From Luteimonas abyssi (GTDB taxonomy: Bacteria; Pseudomonadota; Gammaproteobacteria; Xanthomonadales; Xanthomonadaceae): a DNA stretch of 64,000 bases. Shown here in pieces: positions 48,924-62,300 of this stretch. The stretch is taken from contig NZ_KQ759763.1 in the NCBI RefSeq assembly GCF_001482195.1, positions 380,153 through 444,152 on the forward strand, given 5' to 3'. A program made the position numbers and the translations under genes. Under the pieces are notes generated by a model. That model was not told where the DNA came from, made no database searches, and saw only the letters and a program-made list of their open reading frames with translations. The first letter of the stretch is position 1. Every line of letters begins with the position of its first letter.

Positions 48924-51890
48924 ATGACCGACACCCTCGCCGCCAGTTACGAACCGCAGTCCTTCGAATCGCGCCTGTATGCGGAATGGGAGGCCTCGGG
49001 CGCGTTCGCGCCGCAAGGCGATGGCCCGGCCTACAGCATCCTGCTGCCGCCGCCCAACGTCACCGGCACCCTGCACATGGGGCACGCGTTCCAGCACACG
49101 CTGCAGGACGCGCTGATCCGCTACCACCGCATGCGCGGCTACCGCACGCTGTGGCAGATGGGCTCCGATCATGCCGGCATCGCCACCGAGATGGTGGTGA
49201 CCCGCAACCTCAAGCTCGCCGGCGACACCGAGAGCCGCGACTCGCTCGGGCGCGACGGTTTCATCGAAAAGGTGTGGGCCTGGAAGCAACAGTCCGGAGA
49301 CACCATCGAGCGGCAGATGCGCCGCCTGGGGACCTCTGGCGACTGGTCGCGCAAGGTGTTCACGATGGATCCGCAGCCGTCGGCGGCGGTGATCGAGGCC
49401 TTCGTGCGGCTGCACGAGCAGGGGCTGATCTACCGTGGCAAGCGGCTGGTCAACTGGGACCCGGTGCTCAACACCGCGATCTCCGATCTCGAGGTGGAGA
49501 ACCGCGAAGTGCCCGGCCACATGTGGCATTTCAAGTATCCGCTGGCCGGCGGCGAGACCTACGAATACATCGAGCGCGACGCCGACGGCAACGTGACCCT
49601 GCGCGAGACCCGCGACTACATCTCGATCGCCACCACGCGTCCGGAGACGATGCTCGGCGACGGCGCCGTCGCGGTGCATCCGTCGGACGCGCGCTACGCA
49701 TCGATCGTGGGCAAGCTGTGCGAGATTCCGGTCGGGCCGAAGGAACACCGGCGGCTGGTGCCGATCATCACCGACGCCTATCCCGATCCGGACTTCGGCT
49801 CGGGCGCGGTGAAGATCACCGGCGCCCACGATTTCAACGATTACGCCGTCGCCGCACGCAACGGCATCCCGCTGTACGCGCTGATGGACGGCGCCGCGCG
49901 CATGCGCGCCGACGGTCTGTCGTATGCCGAGAGCGCGCGCATCGCCGGTGCGATCGCGCGCGGCGAGCGCGAGGCCGGCGACGTCGGCGAGATCAATCTG
50001 GTGCCGGAGGAGCTGCGTGGCCTCGACCGCTACGAGGCGCGCGCCCGCGTGGTCGAAGCGATCACCGTCGAGGGCCTGGCCGTCGTCGACGCCGAAGGCG
50101 TGCCGGTGGTCGAGGCCAAGCCGATCATGCAGCCGTTCGGGGATCGCTCGGGTTCGGTCATCGAGCCCTATCTCACCGACCAGTGGTTCGTCCGGATGGA
50201 CGAGATGGGCAAGCGCGGTCTGGAGCTCGTCGAGGGCGTGGACGGACAGCCCGGCCCGGTCAGATTCGTACCGCCGAACTGGATCAACACCTATCGCCAC
50301 TGGATGGAGAACATCCAGGACTGGACCATCAGTCGCCAGCTCTGGTGGGGCCATCGCATTCCGGCGTGGTTCGACGCCGAAGGCAACGCCTACGTCGGCC
50401 GCGACGAGGCCGAGGCGCGCGCGCGCGCCGGCCTGGCCGACGACGTCGCGCTGCGCCAGGACGACGATGTGCTGGAGACCTGGTTCTCCTCGTCGCTGTG
50501 GCCGTTCAGCACGCTGGGTTGGCCCGACGCCGACGCCATGGCCGAGCGCGGCTTCGACGACTTCGTGCCGTCGAGCGTGCTGGTCACCGGCTTCGACATC
50601 ATCTTCTTCTGGGTCGCCCGGATGATCATGATGACCGACCGCCTGACCGGGCGGATCCCGTTCCACGACATCTACATGACCGGCCTGGTGCGCGACAAGG
50701 ACGGGCAGAAGATGTCCAAGTCGAAGGGCAACATCCTCGATCCGCTGGACATCATCGACGGCATCGCGCTGGACGCCCTGGTCGCCAAGCGCACCACCGG
50801 ACTGATGCAGCCGCAGATGGCGGCGAAGATCGAGAAGGCCACGCGCAAGGAGTTCCCGGACGGCATCGCCGCCCACGGCGCGGACCCGTTGCGTTTCACC
50901 ATGGCGGCGCTGGCCGGCCCGGGACGCGACATCAAGTTCGACCTCGGTCGCGCGGAAGGCTACAAGAACTTCTGCAACAAGCTGTGGAACGCGACGCGCT
51001 TCGTGCTGATGAACACCGAGGGTGCGACGTTCGCCGGCGTGCCGCATCCGCACACCGACGCCGAACGCTGGATCCTGGCGCGGCTGTCGCACGCCAGCGC
51101 CGAGGCCGCGACGCATTTCGCCAGCTACCGTTTCGACCTGCTCGCGCAGGGCCTGTACGAGTTCGCCTGGAACGAGGTGTGCGACTGGTTCCTCGAGCTC
51201 GCCAAGCCGGCGCTCAACGGCGACGACGAAGCCGCCGCGCGCAGCACCCGCCACACGTTGCTCTACGTGCTCGAGTCGCTGTTGCGGCTGTTGCACCCGC
51301 TGACCCCGTTCGTGACCGAAGTGCTGTGGCGAGAAGTCGCGCCGCGGCTGGACGTCGCGGGTGCGACCATCTCGCTGCAGCCCTACCCGCAGGCGTCCGA
51401 TGTGGACGCGGCGGCCTATGCGGCGGCCGAAGGCGATATCGAATGGCTCAAGCAGATGGTGTCCGCGCTGCGCCGCATCCGCAGCGAGCTGGGCGTCTCG
51501 CCGAGCCGGCAGGTGACGTTGCTGGTGCAGGGCGGCGGCGAGCGCGAGGACGCGCGACTGGCGCGCTTCGCCGGCTCGCTGTCGTTCCTGCTGCGGCTGG
51601 ACCGCGTCGACCGCGTGGCCGGCGATCCGCCGCCGGCCGCCGCGGCGGTGGTCGGCGAACTGCGCCTGTTCGTGCCGCTCGAGGGTCTGGTGGATCTGGA
51701 CGCGGAGCGCGCACGCCTGGACAAGGAGCTCAAGCGCGTCGACGGCGAGATCGCCAAGTGCAACGGCAAGCTCGGCAACGCCACGTTCGTCGCGAATGCG
51801 CCGGCCGCAGTGGTCGAGCAGGAGCGCCAGCGCCTGGCCGACTGGAATGCGCAGCGGGAGGGCCTCGCGGCTCAGCGCGCACGGCTTTGA
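48924..51890 (+). CDS. valS: Valyl-tRNA synthetase
   Basis: Class I synthetase of 988 residues. The HIGH-type motif is LHMGH near residues 50-54 and KMSKS is at 596-600. The editing domain holds [17 protein letters not shown]. The anticodon-binding region is helical, and the C-terminal 70 residues form the coiled coil typical of ValRS ([20 protein letters not shown]). The gene lies 114 bases after holC in the same direction, as in many gammaproteobacteria. Confidence 0.97.
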   Translation: MTDTLAASYEPQSFESRLYAEWEASGAFAPQGDGPAYSILLPPPNVTGTLHMGHAFQHTLQDALIRYHRMRGYRTLWQMGSDHAGIATEMVVTRNLKLAGDTESRDSLGRDGFIEKVWAWKQQSGDTIERQMRRLGTSGDWSRKVFTMDPQPSAAVIEAFVRLHEQGLIYRGKRLVNWDPVLNTAISDLEVENREVPGHMWHFKYPLAGGETYEYIERDADGNVTLRETRDYISIATTRPETMLGDGAVAVHPSDARYASIVGKLCEIPVGPKEHRRLVPIITDAYPDPDFGSGAVKITGAHDFNDYAVAARNGIPLYALMDGAARMRADGLSYAESARIAGAIARGEREAGDVGEINLVPEELRGLDRYEARARVVEAITVEGLAVVDAEGVPVVEAKPIMQPFGDRSGSVIEPYLTDQWFVRMDEMGKRGLELVEGVDGQPGPVRFVPPNWINTYRHWMENIQDWTISRQLWWGHRIPAWFDAEGNAYVGRDEAEARARAGLADDVALRQDDDVLETWFSSSLWPFSTLGWPDADAMAERGFDDFVPSSVLVTGFDIIFFWVARMIMMTDRLTGRIPFHDIYMTGLVRDKDGQKMSKSKGNILDPLDIIDGIALDALVAKRTTGLMQPQMAAKIEKATRKEFPDGIAAHGADPLRFTMAALAGPGRDIKFDLGRAEGYKNFCNKLWNATRFVLMNTEGATFAGVPHPHTDAERWILARLSHASAEAATHFASYRFDLLAQGLYEFAWNEVCDWFLELAKPALNGDDEAAARSTRHTLLYVLESLLRLLHPLTPFVTEVLWREVAPRLDVAGATISLQPYPQASDVDAAAYAAAEGDIEWLKQMVSALRRIRSELGVSPSRQVTLLVQGGGEREDARLARFAGSLSFLLRLDRVDRVAGDPPPAAAAVVGELRLFVPLEGLVDLDAERARLDKELKRVDGEIAKCNGKLGNATFVANAPAAVVEQERQRLADWNAQREGLAAQRARL

Positions 51891-52008
51891 GGGGGGGCGT
51901 GGTCGTCGCCGCGCATGGGCGCGGACGAGCGCAGGCCGGCGCATGGGCATGACAGGCTGATGCGCGTGGCGACCGCTTCACGCGCCTTCGCCGCACTCGC
52001 CCTCGTGC

Positions 52009-52503
52009 TCAGACTTTGGGGTCGCGCACCAGTCGGGTGCCACTGAGGCGGTCGTGCCAGGTCAGCCGATCGCGATCGATCCAGGCCCACCAGAAGCCGA
52101 GTCCGCCGGCCAGCAGCGACAGCGTGCCGACACCGTAGCGCAGCCAGAGCGCGCCGCGTCCGGCCAGCGCGCCGTCGGGCCGGACCACGCGGAGCCGCCA
52201 GGGCCGCATGCCCAGGGTCTGGCCGCCGCGCGCCCAGCTGGCCACCGCGTAGAGGCCGGTCACGCCCCAGCATGCGGCCCACAGCAGCCATTGCAGCGCA
52301 CTGAACGGCGCGATGTTCTCGCGCGGATCGTGGTGTCCCATGAACGTATGCGCGAGCGCGAACAGGAACGACAGCGCGAACCACATCGCCACCACCGGCC
52401 ACAGGTCGTAGAACAGCGCGGCCAGGCGCCAACCGACCCAGGCGCGCGGGCGGGGCGGCGCCGGATCCGGAGGCGGTGCGGGCGACGAGTCGGTGTCGGT
52501 CAT
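52009..52503 (-). CDS. RDD-family membrane protein
   Basis: A 164-residue membrane protein with a Pro-rich N-terminus, three or four hydrophobic segments and the RDD-type end WHDRLSGTRLVRDPK. WRLAALFYDLWPVVAMWFAL is a degenerate first RDD helix, with Arg and Asp of the family pattern. TLGMRPWRLRVVRPDG is the conserved loop. Role unknown; some RDD proteins help ion homeostasis. It is divergent from xerD, 66 bases apart. Confidence 0.85.
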   Translation of the reverse strand: MTDTDSSPAPPPDPAPPRPRAWVGWRLAALFYDLWPVVAMWFALSFLFALAHTFMGHHDPRENIAPFSALQWLLWAACWGVTGLYAVASWARGGQTLGMRPWRLRVVRPDGALAGRGALWLRYGVGTLSLLAGGLGFWWAWIDRDRLTWHDRLSGTRLVRDPKV

Positions 52504-52569
52504 CCGCCAAGGATACCGGCACGCCGCCGCGCGCTCGTCGGCGCGCCGCGTTGCCGCTACCCTGCGCGC

Positions 52570-53562
52570 ATGTCGACCGCCGCCGACCGCCGTGAAGCCT
52601 CGATGGCATTGCCGCCGCTGCGCGATGGCGATGCAGACGCCATCGATCGCTGTCTCGAGACACTGTGGGCCGAGCGCGGCCTGGCGCGGCAGAGTCTCGA
52701 CAGCTATCGGCGCGATCTCGCGCTCGCCGCGCGCTGGCTCGATGGACGGGACGGCGGGCTGGCCCGGATCGACCGTGCAGGGCTGCTCGATTACCTCGCC
52801 TGGCGCGCGCGGCTGGGCTTCAGCCCGCGCAGCAATGCGCGGCTGCTGTCGGCGCTGCGGGCGTTCTTCTCGCACCTGTCGCTGCGCGGGGCGCGCGCCG
52901 ACGATCCCACCGCGCTGCTCGAAGCGCCCCGGCAGGGGCGCCTGCTGCCCAAGGCGCTGACCGAGCGGCAGATCGAAGCGCTGCTGGCCGCGCCCGACAC
53001 CGGCACCCCAGCCGGCCTGCGCGACCGCGCGATGCTGGAGCTCATGTACGCCTGCGGGCTGCGCGTGAGCGAACTGGTGACGCTGCCGGCCAACGGCGTG
53101 AATCTGCGCCAGGGCGTGCTGCGGGTCACCGGCAAGGGCGGCCGCGATCGTCTGGTGCCGCTGGGCGAGGAAGCGCAGCACTGGCTCGAACGTTATCTGG
53201 GCGAAGCGCGCGAGCCGCTGTCCCGCGACGCGGCGACGCGCGCGGCGCGCAGCGGGCGACCGCCGGCCGCGCGCGCGTCGACCGGGCCCCTGTTCGTGGG
53301 CGAGGGTGGTGCCGTGCTGTCGCGCCAGCGGTTCTGGCGCACGGTCAAGGCCTGCGCCGTGGTGGCCGGCATCGAGGCCTCCAGGATCAGCCCGCACGGG
53401 CTGCGTCACAGCTTCGCCACCCATCTGCTCAACCACGGCGCCGACCTGCGGACCCTGCAGATGCTGCTCGGGCACAGTTCGCTGTCGACCACGCAGATCT
53501 ACACCCTGGTCGCACGGGAACAGCTCAAGCGCCTGCACGCGCGCCACCATCCGCGCGCGTAG
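52570..53562 (+). CDS. xerD: Tyrosine recombinase XerD
   Basis: Site-specific recombinase of 330 residues that with XerC resolves chromosome dimers at dif. The N-terminal SAM-like domain includes RQSLDSYRRDLALAARWL. Catalytic residues are visible: Arg in CGLRVSEL, Lys in TGKGGRDRLVPL, HGLRHSFATHLL, LGHSS and the nucleophile Tyr in TQIYTLV. About 30 extra residues (DAATRAARSGRPPAARAS) interrupt the catalytic domain compared with E. coli XerD, a feature common in Xanthomonadales. It precedes dsbC as xerD does in E. coli. XerC versus XerD is decided by that synteny. Confidence 0.93.
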   Translation: MSTAADRREASMALPPLRDGDADAIDRCLETLWAERGLARQSLDSYRRDLALAARWLDGRDGGLARIDRAGLLDYLAWRARLGFSPRSNARLLSALRAFFSHLSLRGARADDPTALLEAPRQGRLLPKALTERQIEALLAAPDTGTPAGLRDRAMLELMYACGLRVSELVTLPANGVNLRQGVLRVTGKGGRDRLVPLGEEAQHWLERYLGEAREPLSRDAATRAARSGRPPAARASTGPLFVGEGGAVLSRQRFWRTVKACAVVAGIEASRISPHGLRHSFATHLLNHGADLRTLQMLLGHSSLSTTQIYTLVAREQLKRLHARHHPRA

Positions 53563-53642
53563 CGCTCAGCAGCCGGTGGGGCCGGACATGCCACAATGCC
53601 GGTTCGCATGAACGGCCGCCTCCGCGGTCAGCCGGAAACCGC

Positions 53643-54458
53643 ATGAAGCCCGATCCCAAGACGCTCCTGCTCGCGCTCGTCGCCGCATCCTTCAGCCTGA
53701 CCGCCTGCGCCCAGCAGGATCCGCAGGCCGCCGCCGGCGGCACGCAGGCCACGGCGGCGCCGGACGCGCCGACCTCGCCCGCGCTCGATGTCGATCCGGC
53801 CAGCGCCGACGGGCGCGCCGTGGAGGCGATCCGCAAGATCAATCCGCGCATCGAGGTCGACGCGGTCGGGCCTGCGCCCATCGACGGCTTCCGCGAGGTG
53901 ATCGTCAGCGGCCAGGTGCTCTACGTCAGCGACGATGGCCGCTACCTGCTCCAGGGCAGCCTGTTCGACGTCGAACAGCGGCGCGATCTCAGCGAGAGCG
54001 GTCTGGCCAAGGTGCGCAAGGCGCTGCTCGACGAGGTGCCGGAGGCCGACCGCATCGTATTCGCGCCGGCCTCGCCGACCCATACCGTGTCCGTGTTCAC
54101 CGATGTCGAGTGCGGCTATTGCCGCAAGCTGCATTCGGAGATCGAGGAGTACAACCGGCAGGGCATCGCGGTCGAGTATCTGGCGTTCCCGCGGATGGGG
54201 CCCGACAGCCCCGATTTCGCCACCATGCAGGCGGTGTGGTGCGCATCCGACCGTCGCCAGGCGCTGACCGATGCGAAGGAAGGCAAGACCGTGCCGGCGC
54301 GCACCTGCGACAACCCGGTCGCCACGCAGTACGCGCTGGGCCAGCGGATCGGGCTCGCGGGTACGCCGCTGATCATCGCCGAGGACGGCACCCAGTTGCC
54401 GGGCTACATGCCGCCGGCCGCGCTGCGGACCGCGCTGGACGAGCTGCAGAACCGCTGA
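53643..54458 (+). CDS. dsbC: Thiol:disulfide isomerase DsbC
   Basis: A periplasmic disulfide isomerase of 271 residues. The N-terminus has LVAASFSLTACAQQ, a lipoprotein-like signal with Cys22, so it may be lipid-anchored, unlike E. coli DsbC. A dimerisation domain (PIDGFREVIVSGQVLYVSDD; YLLQGSLFDV) precedes the thioredoxin domain with CGYC at 157-160. A second Cys pair lies in QAVWCASD and ARTCDNP. The cis-Pro is in LAGTPLIIAEDG. It follows xerD, as in E. coli. Confidence 0.92.
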   Translation: MKPDPKTLLLALVAASFSLTACAQQDPQAAAGGTQATAAPDAPTSPALDVDPASADGRAVEAIRKINPRIEVDAVGPAPIDGFREVIVSGQVLYVSDDGRYLLQGSLFDVEQRRDLSESGLAKVRKALLDEVPEADRIVFAPASPTHTVSVFTDVECGYCRKLHSEIEEYNRQGIAVEYLAFPRMGPDSPDFATMQAVWCASDRRQALTDAKEGKTVPARTCDNPVATQYALGQRIGLAGTPLIIAEDGTQLPGYMPPAALRTALDELQNR

Positions 54459-54602
54459 TCGGCGCGACCGGCGGTCCGGTGCGAGCGTGATTCCCCGGCA
54501 CCCGCATCCGGTGCGACCTCGCATCCAGGCGGTGCTCGCCAGGGCAGGCGCGCCTCGCGGGCCTCGGAGTCGCAGCGTGCCGTGAGGCCTCGCCGGGTCC
54601 GT

Positions 54603-54608
54603 TACAAT
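54603..54608 (+). promoter_or_regulatory. Putative -10 box of purL
   Basis: TACAAT lies 29 bases before the purL ATG. The -35 position (about 54578-54583) is only TGCCGT, so the match is one-sided. No PUR-box was recognised. Confidence 0.3.
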
Positions 54609-54637
54609 AGACGGCCCGCCTCGAACAGCCGCCGGAC

Positions 54638-58534
<3,897 letters not shown>

Positions 58535-58555
58535 GTGCCCGCCGGTGCGTAAGAA

Positions 58556-58582
58556 AGCCCGCCATCTGGCGGGCTTTTTTTT
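58556..58582 (+). terminator. Intrinsic terminator of purL
   Basis: AGCCCGCCA (58556-58564) and TGGCGGGCT (58567-58575) form a 9-bp stem with a 2-base loop, followed by eight T residues. Confidence 0.95.
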
Positions 58583-59063
58583 GGGAATGCGCTTTCGCGG
58601 CACGGTCGCACCGGGAAGTGCCGATGCGGGTGACGTCCGGTGAACCGGGGGCCCGCGGCGCGGCGTAGGGGCGGTGCGCCATCCGTGTGGCGTCGCGTGC
58701 AGACGTCGCCGGAGTCTCGCGGCTTGCGGGCCGGCTCCGGTGGAAAATCGGAATGCGTCCGTGGGGCGCTCGCGGCGTCCCAGGGCCCCGGTCGACGCGC
58801 ATCGACAGCCTGTCCGGTCGCCCGATGACCGATGCCGGTCACCGGAATCCCCGTGTCCTGGACGCGCGACGGCGAAGCGGCAGCGCGCCCGTACGTGTGA
58901 TCTCTCATGCATGCCCCGACGGCGGCCCGTCCTGCTTCGTGCGGCGCACGACGCCGTTCGTCGAATTCGGCGAAAAAAACCACCCCGCATCGACGACGTA
59001 AATCCGTCCAGCCCCCCTACCGGTTCGTTGCCTCTTGTTCATATGAATGGGGGTTGAAAAGGA

Positions 59064-59086
59064 TTTTGGCGGAACTTCCGCCAAAA
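59064..59086. promoter_or_regulatory. 23-bp dyad upstream of the adhesin gene
   Basis: TTTTGGCGGAA (59064-59074) and TTCCGCCAAAA (59076-59086) are perfect inverted arms around one C. The dyad lies 262 bases before the adhesin start in an AT-richer stretch. Two direct TTTGCGTC copies (59126-59133 and 59146-59153) lie exactly 20 bases apart nearer the gene. An operator role is inferred. The rest of 58583-59348 shows no gene that I can support. Confidence 0.5.
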
Positions 59087-59348
59087 GACCCATTAAAAAT
59101 GCCAACCAGCGCACAAATTTGGCTGTTTGCGTCGGCACTTGACTCTTTGCGTCACTCGCCTCCAGTATCCGGCGTCAAGCGTTTGTTGAAGGGGGATTCA
59201 GTTTCACCGGCGTGCGTCTCCACCGTCGGTGAGATCGCGATCCGCTCCGGCCTGTCGTCGGCAGCTGATCGTCGAACCGTCCATCCGCGTTTCGGGCTCG
59301 CAGCCGCGAGCCGGGCAGCCGTTTTTCAATCTCCGAGGGAAGGCATCG

Positions 59349-62300
59349 ATGAACCGCATCTATCGCAAGGTCTGGAACAAGTCGTTGGGCCAATTGGTCG
59401 TCGCATCGGAGCTCGCCTCCAGCGACAGCCCGGGGGTGCGTGGCGGAGGGACCGTCGGTGCGGTGAAGAGCGGACTCGGCGTCGCGCTGGGTGCGCTGCT
59501 GTTCGGGGCCATGACCCCGGCCGCCATCGCCCAGTCGGTCGAGGTCGGCGAGAATCGCCCCTGCCTGACCATCGGGCTGCCGCTGATCGACGACTGCGTG
59601 GTCGACGGTTCGGCCGAGGCCAGCGGCACGAACGCCGTCGCCATCGGCAGCCAGTCGCGCGCCAGCGGTGCGCAGGCGGTCGCCATCGGCCGCCAGGCGC
59701 AGGCGGACGGCGCGAATTCGATCGGTATCGGCGGCGGCGCCCAGGCGTCGGCCACCAGCGCCTCGGCCGTGGGCGCCAATGCCCGCGCGACCGCCGGCAA
59801 CGCGACGGCCATCGGCGCGGGCGCCAACGCCCAGGCCACCGGAACCACCGCGCTCGGCTCCAACGCGCGCGCCGGCGCGGCGCAGGGCACTGCGGTCGGC
59901 TTCAACGCCCAGACGCTGGCGACCGGCGGCATCGCCATCGGTCGTGCGGCCATCGTCCAGAGCGGCGCCGAGAACGGTGTCGCGCTCGGCCACGGCGCGA
60001 TCGCGAACCAGGCGAACACGGTGTCGGTGGGCAACGGCACGGGCGCCGGCGGTGCGCCGGCCACGCGCCGCATCGTCAACGTCGCCGACGGCATCGATGC
60101 CAATGACGCGGTCAACCGCGGCCAGCTCGACGAAGTGGCCGACATGGCCGCGGAGGCCGACCAGTATCTCGATGCGACCGGCGACGGCGTGGCGATCGCG
60201 GAGGGTCAGGACGCGACCGCACTCGGCTCGGGCGCGCTCGCCGAAGGCGACTACACGACCGCGGTGGGTTCGAGCGCGCAGGCGCAGGCCGAAGGCGCGT
60301 CTGCATTCGGCAGCGGCGCGTTCGCCATGGAGCAGACCTCGACGGCGATCGGCTTCAACACGGTGGCCGCCGGCGTGGACGCGGTGGCGCTGGGGGCGTA
60401 CTCGGAAGCCTGGGGCGAGGGCAGCCTGGCGTTGGGTGCGAATGCTTACGCAGCCGACGACGGCGCGATCGCGCTGGGTGCGGGTGCGAGCGCCGACGCG
60501 GCGTACGCGACCGCGGTCGGCCAGGAAGCGACGGCCTCGGGCCTGCAGTCCACGGCCAGCGGCTTCCGCTCGGAAGCCAACGGCGACGGTTCGTCGGCCT
60601 ACGGCGGCTACGCGGTGGCCGATGGCTTCGGCGCGACCGCACTGGGCTACGGCTCGGAGGCGTTGGCGGAGTCGAGCACGGCGGTGGGCTTCGGCGCCAG
60701 CGCGGGCAACTTCGACGCCACGGCGATCGGTGCGAATGCTCAGGCGACCGGCGACAACAGCGTCGCGGTGGGTGGCGCGTTCTGGGGCCTGATTCCGACG
60801 GTGGCGTCGGGCGACTACGCCACGGCGGTGGGCGGCGCGGCGAGCGCGAGCGGATTCAACAGCACGGCACTGGGCAACTTCTCGGACGCCTCGGGCGACG
60901 ACACGGTGGCGCTGGGCCAGGGTTCGGTGGCCGATCGCGCGGGCACGGTGTCGGTGGGCAGTGCGGGCAGCGAGCGGCAGATCGCGAACGTGGCCGCGGG
61001 CACCGAGGACACCGATGCGGTGAACGTGGCGCAGCTCGATGAGGCTACCGCCGACCTTCAGTATTTCAGTGGCACCGGCGACGGCCAGGCCTTCGCCGAA
61101 GGCACCGACGCCACCGCGTCGGGCTCGAATGCCTACGCCGCGGCCGATTACGCGACCGCCGTCGGCTCGAGCAGCGGCGCCTACGGCACCGGATCCTCGG
61201 CGGTCGGCAGCGGCGCCACCGCGTGGGGCACCTACGCGAACGCCTCGGGCTACAACAGCGTCGCCGAAGGTGACTCCAGCACCGCCGTCGGCGGCTGGCT
61301 GTACTACGAAGATCCCAACACCGGCGAGGTACTGCTCGACCAGACCACCACCGCGTCCGAAGTCGGTGCCTCGGCATTCGGCGCGGGTGCGCAGGCCAGC
61401 GGCGCCTTCAGCACGGCGACCGGCGCGGCCGCCTCCGCCGAGGGCACGCAGGCCACGGCGCTCGGTTACAGCAGCAGTGCCGTGACCGATGGGTCGAGCG
61501 CGCTCGGCTCGTTCTCCGAAGCAACCGGCGGTTTCGCCACCGCGGTGGGCTACGGCAGCGTGGCCAGCGGCGACTACGGCCTGGCCGTGGGTGGCATCGC
61601 CGATTATGGCGACCTGCTGATCGGCCTGCCGGGCTTCATCCTGCAGACCACCGAGGCCAGCGGCATCGCCTCGACCGCGCTGGGCAACGGTGCGCGTGCG
61701 ACCGACATCGGCGCCACGTCCGTCGGGACCCTGACCGATGCGCTCGGGGTCCAGGCCACCGCCGTCGGCACGCTGGCCGCGGCACTGGAAGACGGCGCCA
61801 GCGCGCTGGGTAGCGGCAGCGTCGCGCGTGCCGAGGATTCGACGGCCGTCGGCTTCCTGGCCGATGCGGCCGCCGCCGGCAGCGTCGCGCTGGGCGCGAA
61901 TTCCGTCGCCGACCGTGAGAACACCGTGTCGGTCGGCAGTGCAGGTGCCGAGCGCCAGGTCGCCAATGTCGCCGCGGGCACGGAGGCGACCGACGCGGTG
62001 AATCTGGCGCAGCTCGAAGCCGTCACGTCCGACACGCGCTACTTCAGCGCGACCGGCGACGGTGACGCCTATGCGGAGGGCACCGACGCGACCGCGTCGG
62101 GTTCCAACGCCTTTGCCGACGCCGATTACGCGACCGCCATCGGTGCCAGCAGCAGTGCGTACGGCGTCGGCGCATCGGCGCTGGGCAGCGGTGCGACGGC
62201 GTGGGGGACCTACGCGCACGCGTCCGGCTACAACAGTGTGGCCGAAGGCGATTCCAGCACCGCCGTCGGCGGCACGCTGTACTACGAACATCCCGACACG

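Noticed and set aside
48894..51950. Open frames of about 1000 codons on both strands within valS
   Set aside because: Shadows of valyl-tRNA synthetase, which has all its motifs in one frame.
58583..59040. Small open frames after purL
   Set aside because: All are Arg/Pro-rich GC-driven frames without ribosome binding sites or recognisable domains.
59139..59171. TTGACT with TATCCG as adhesin promoter
   Set aside because: The spacer is 21 bases, too long for a sigma-70 promoter.
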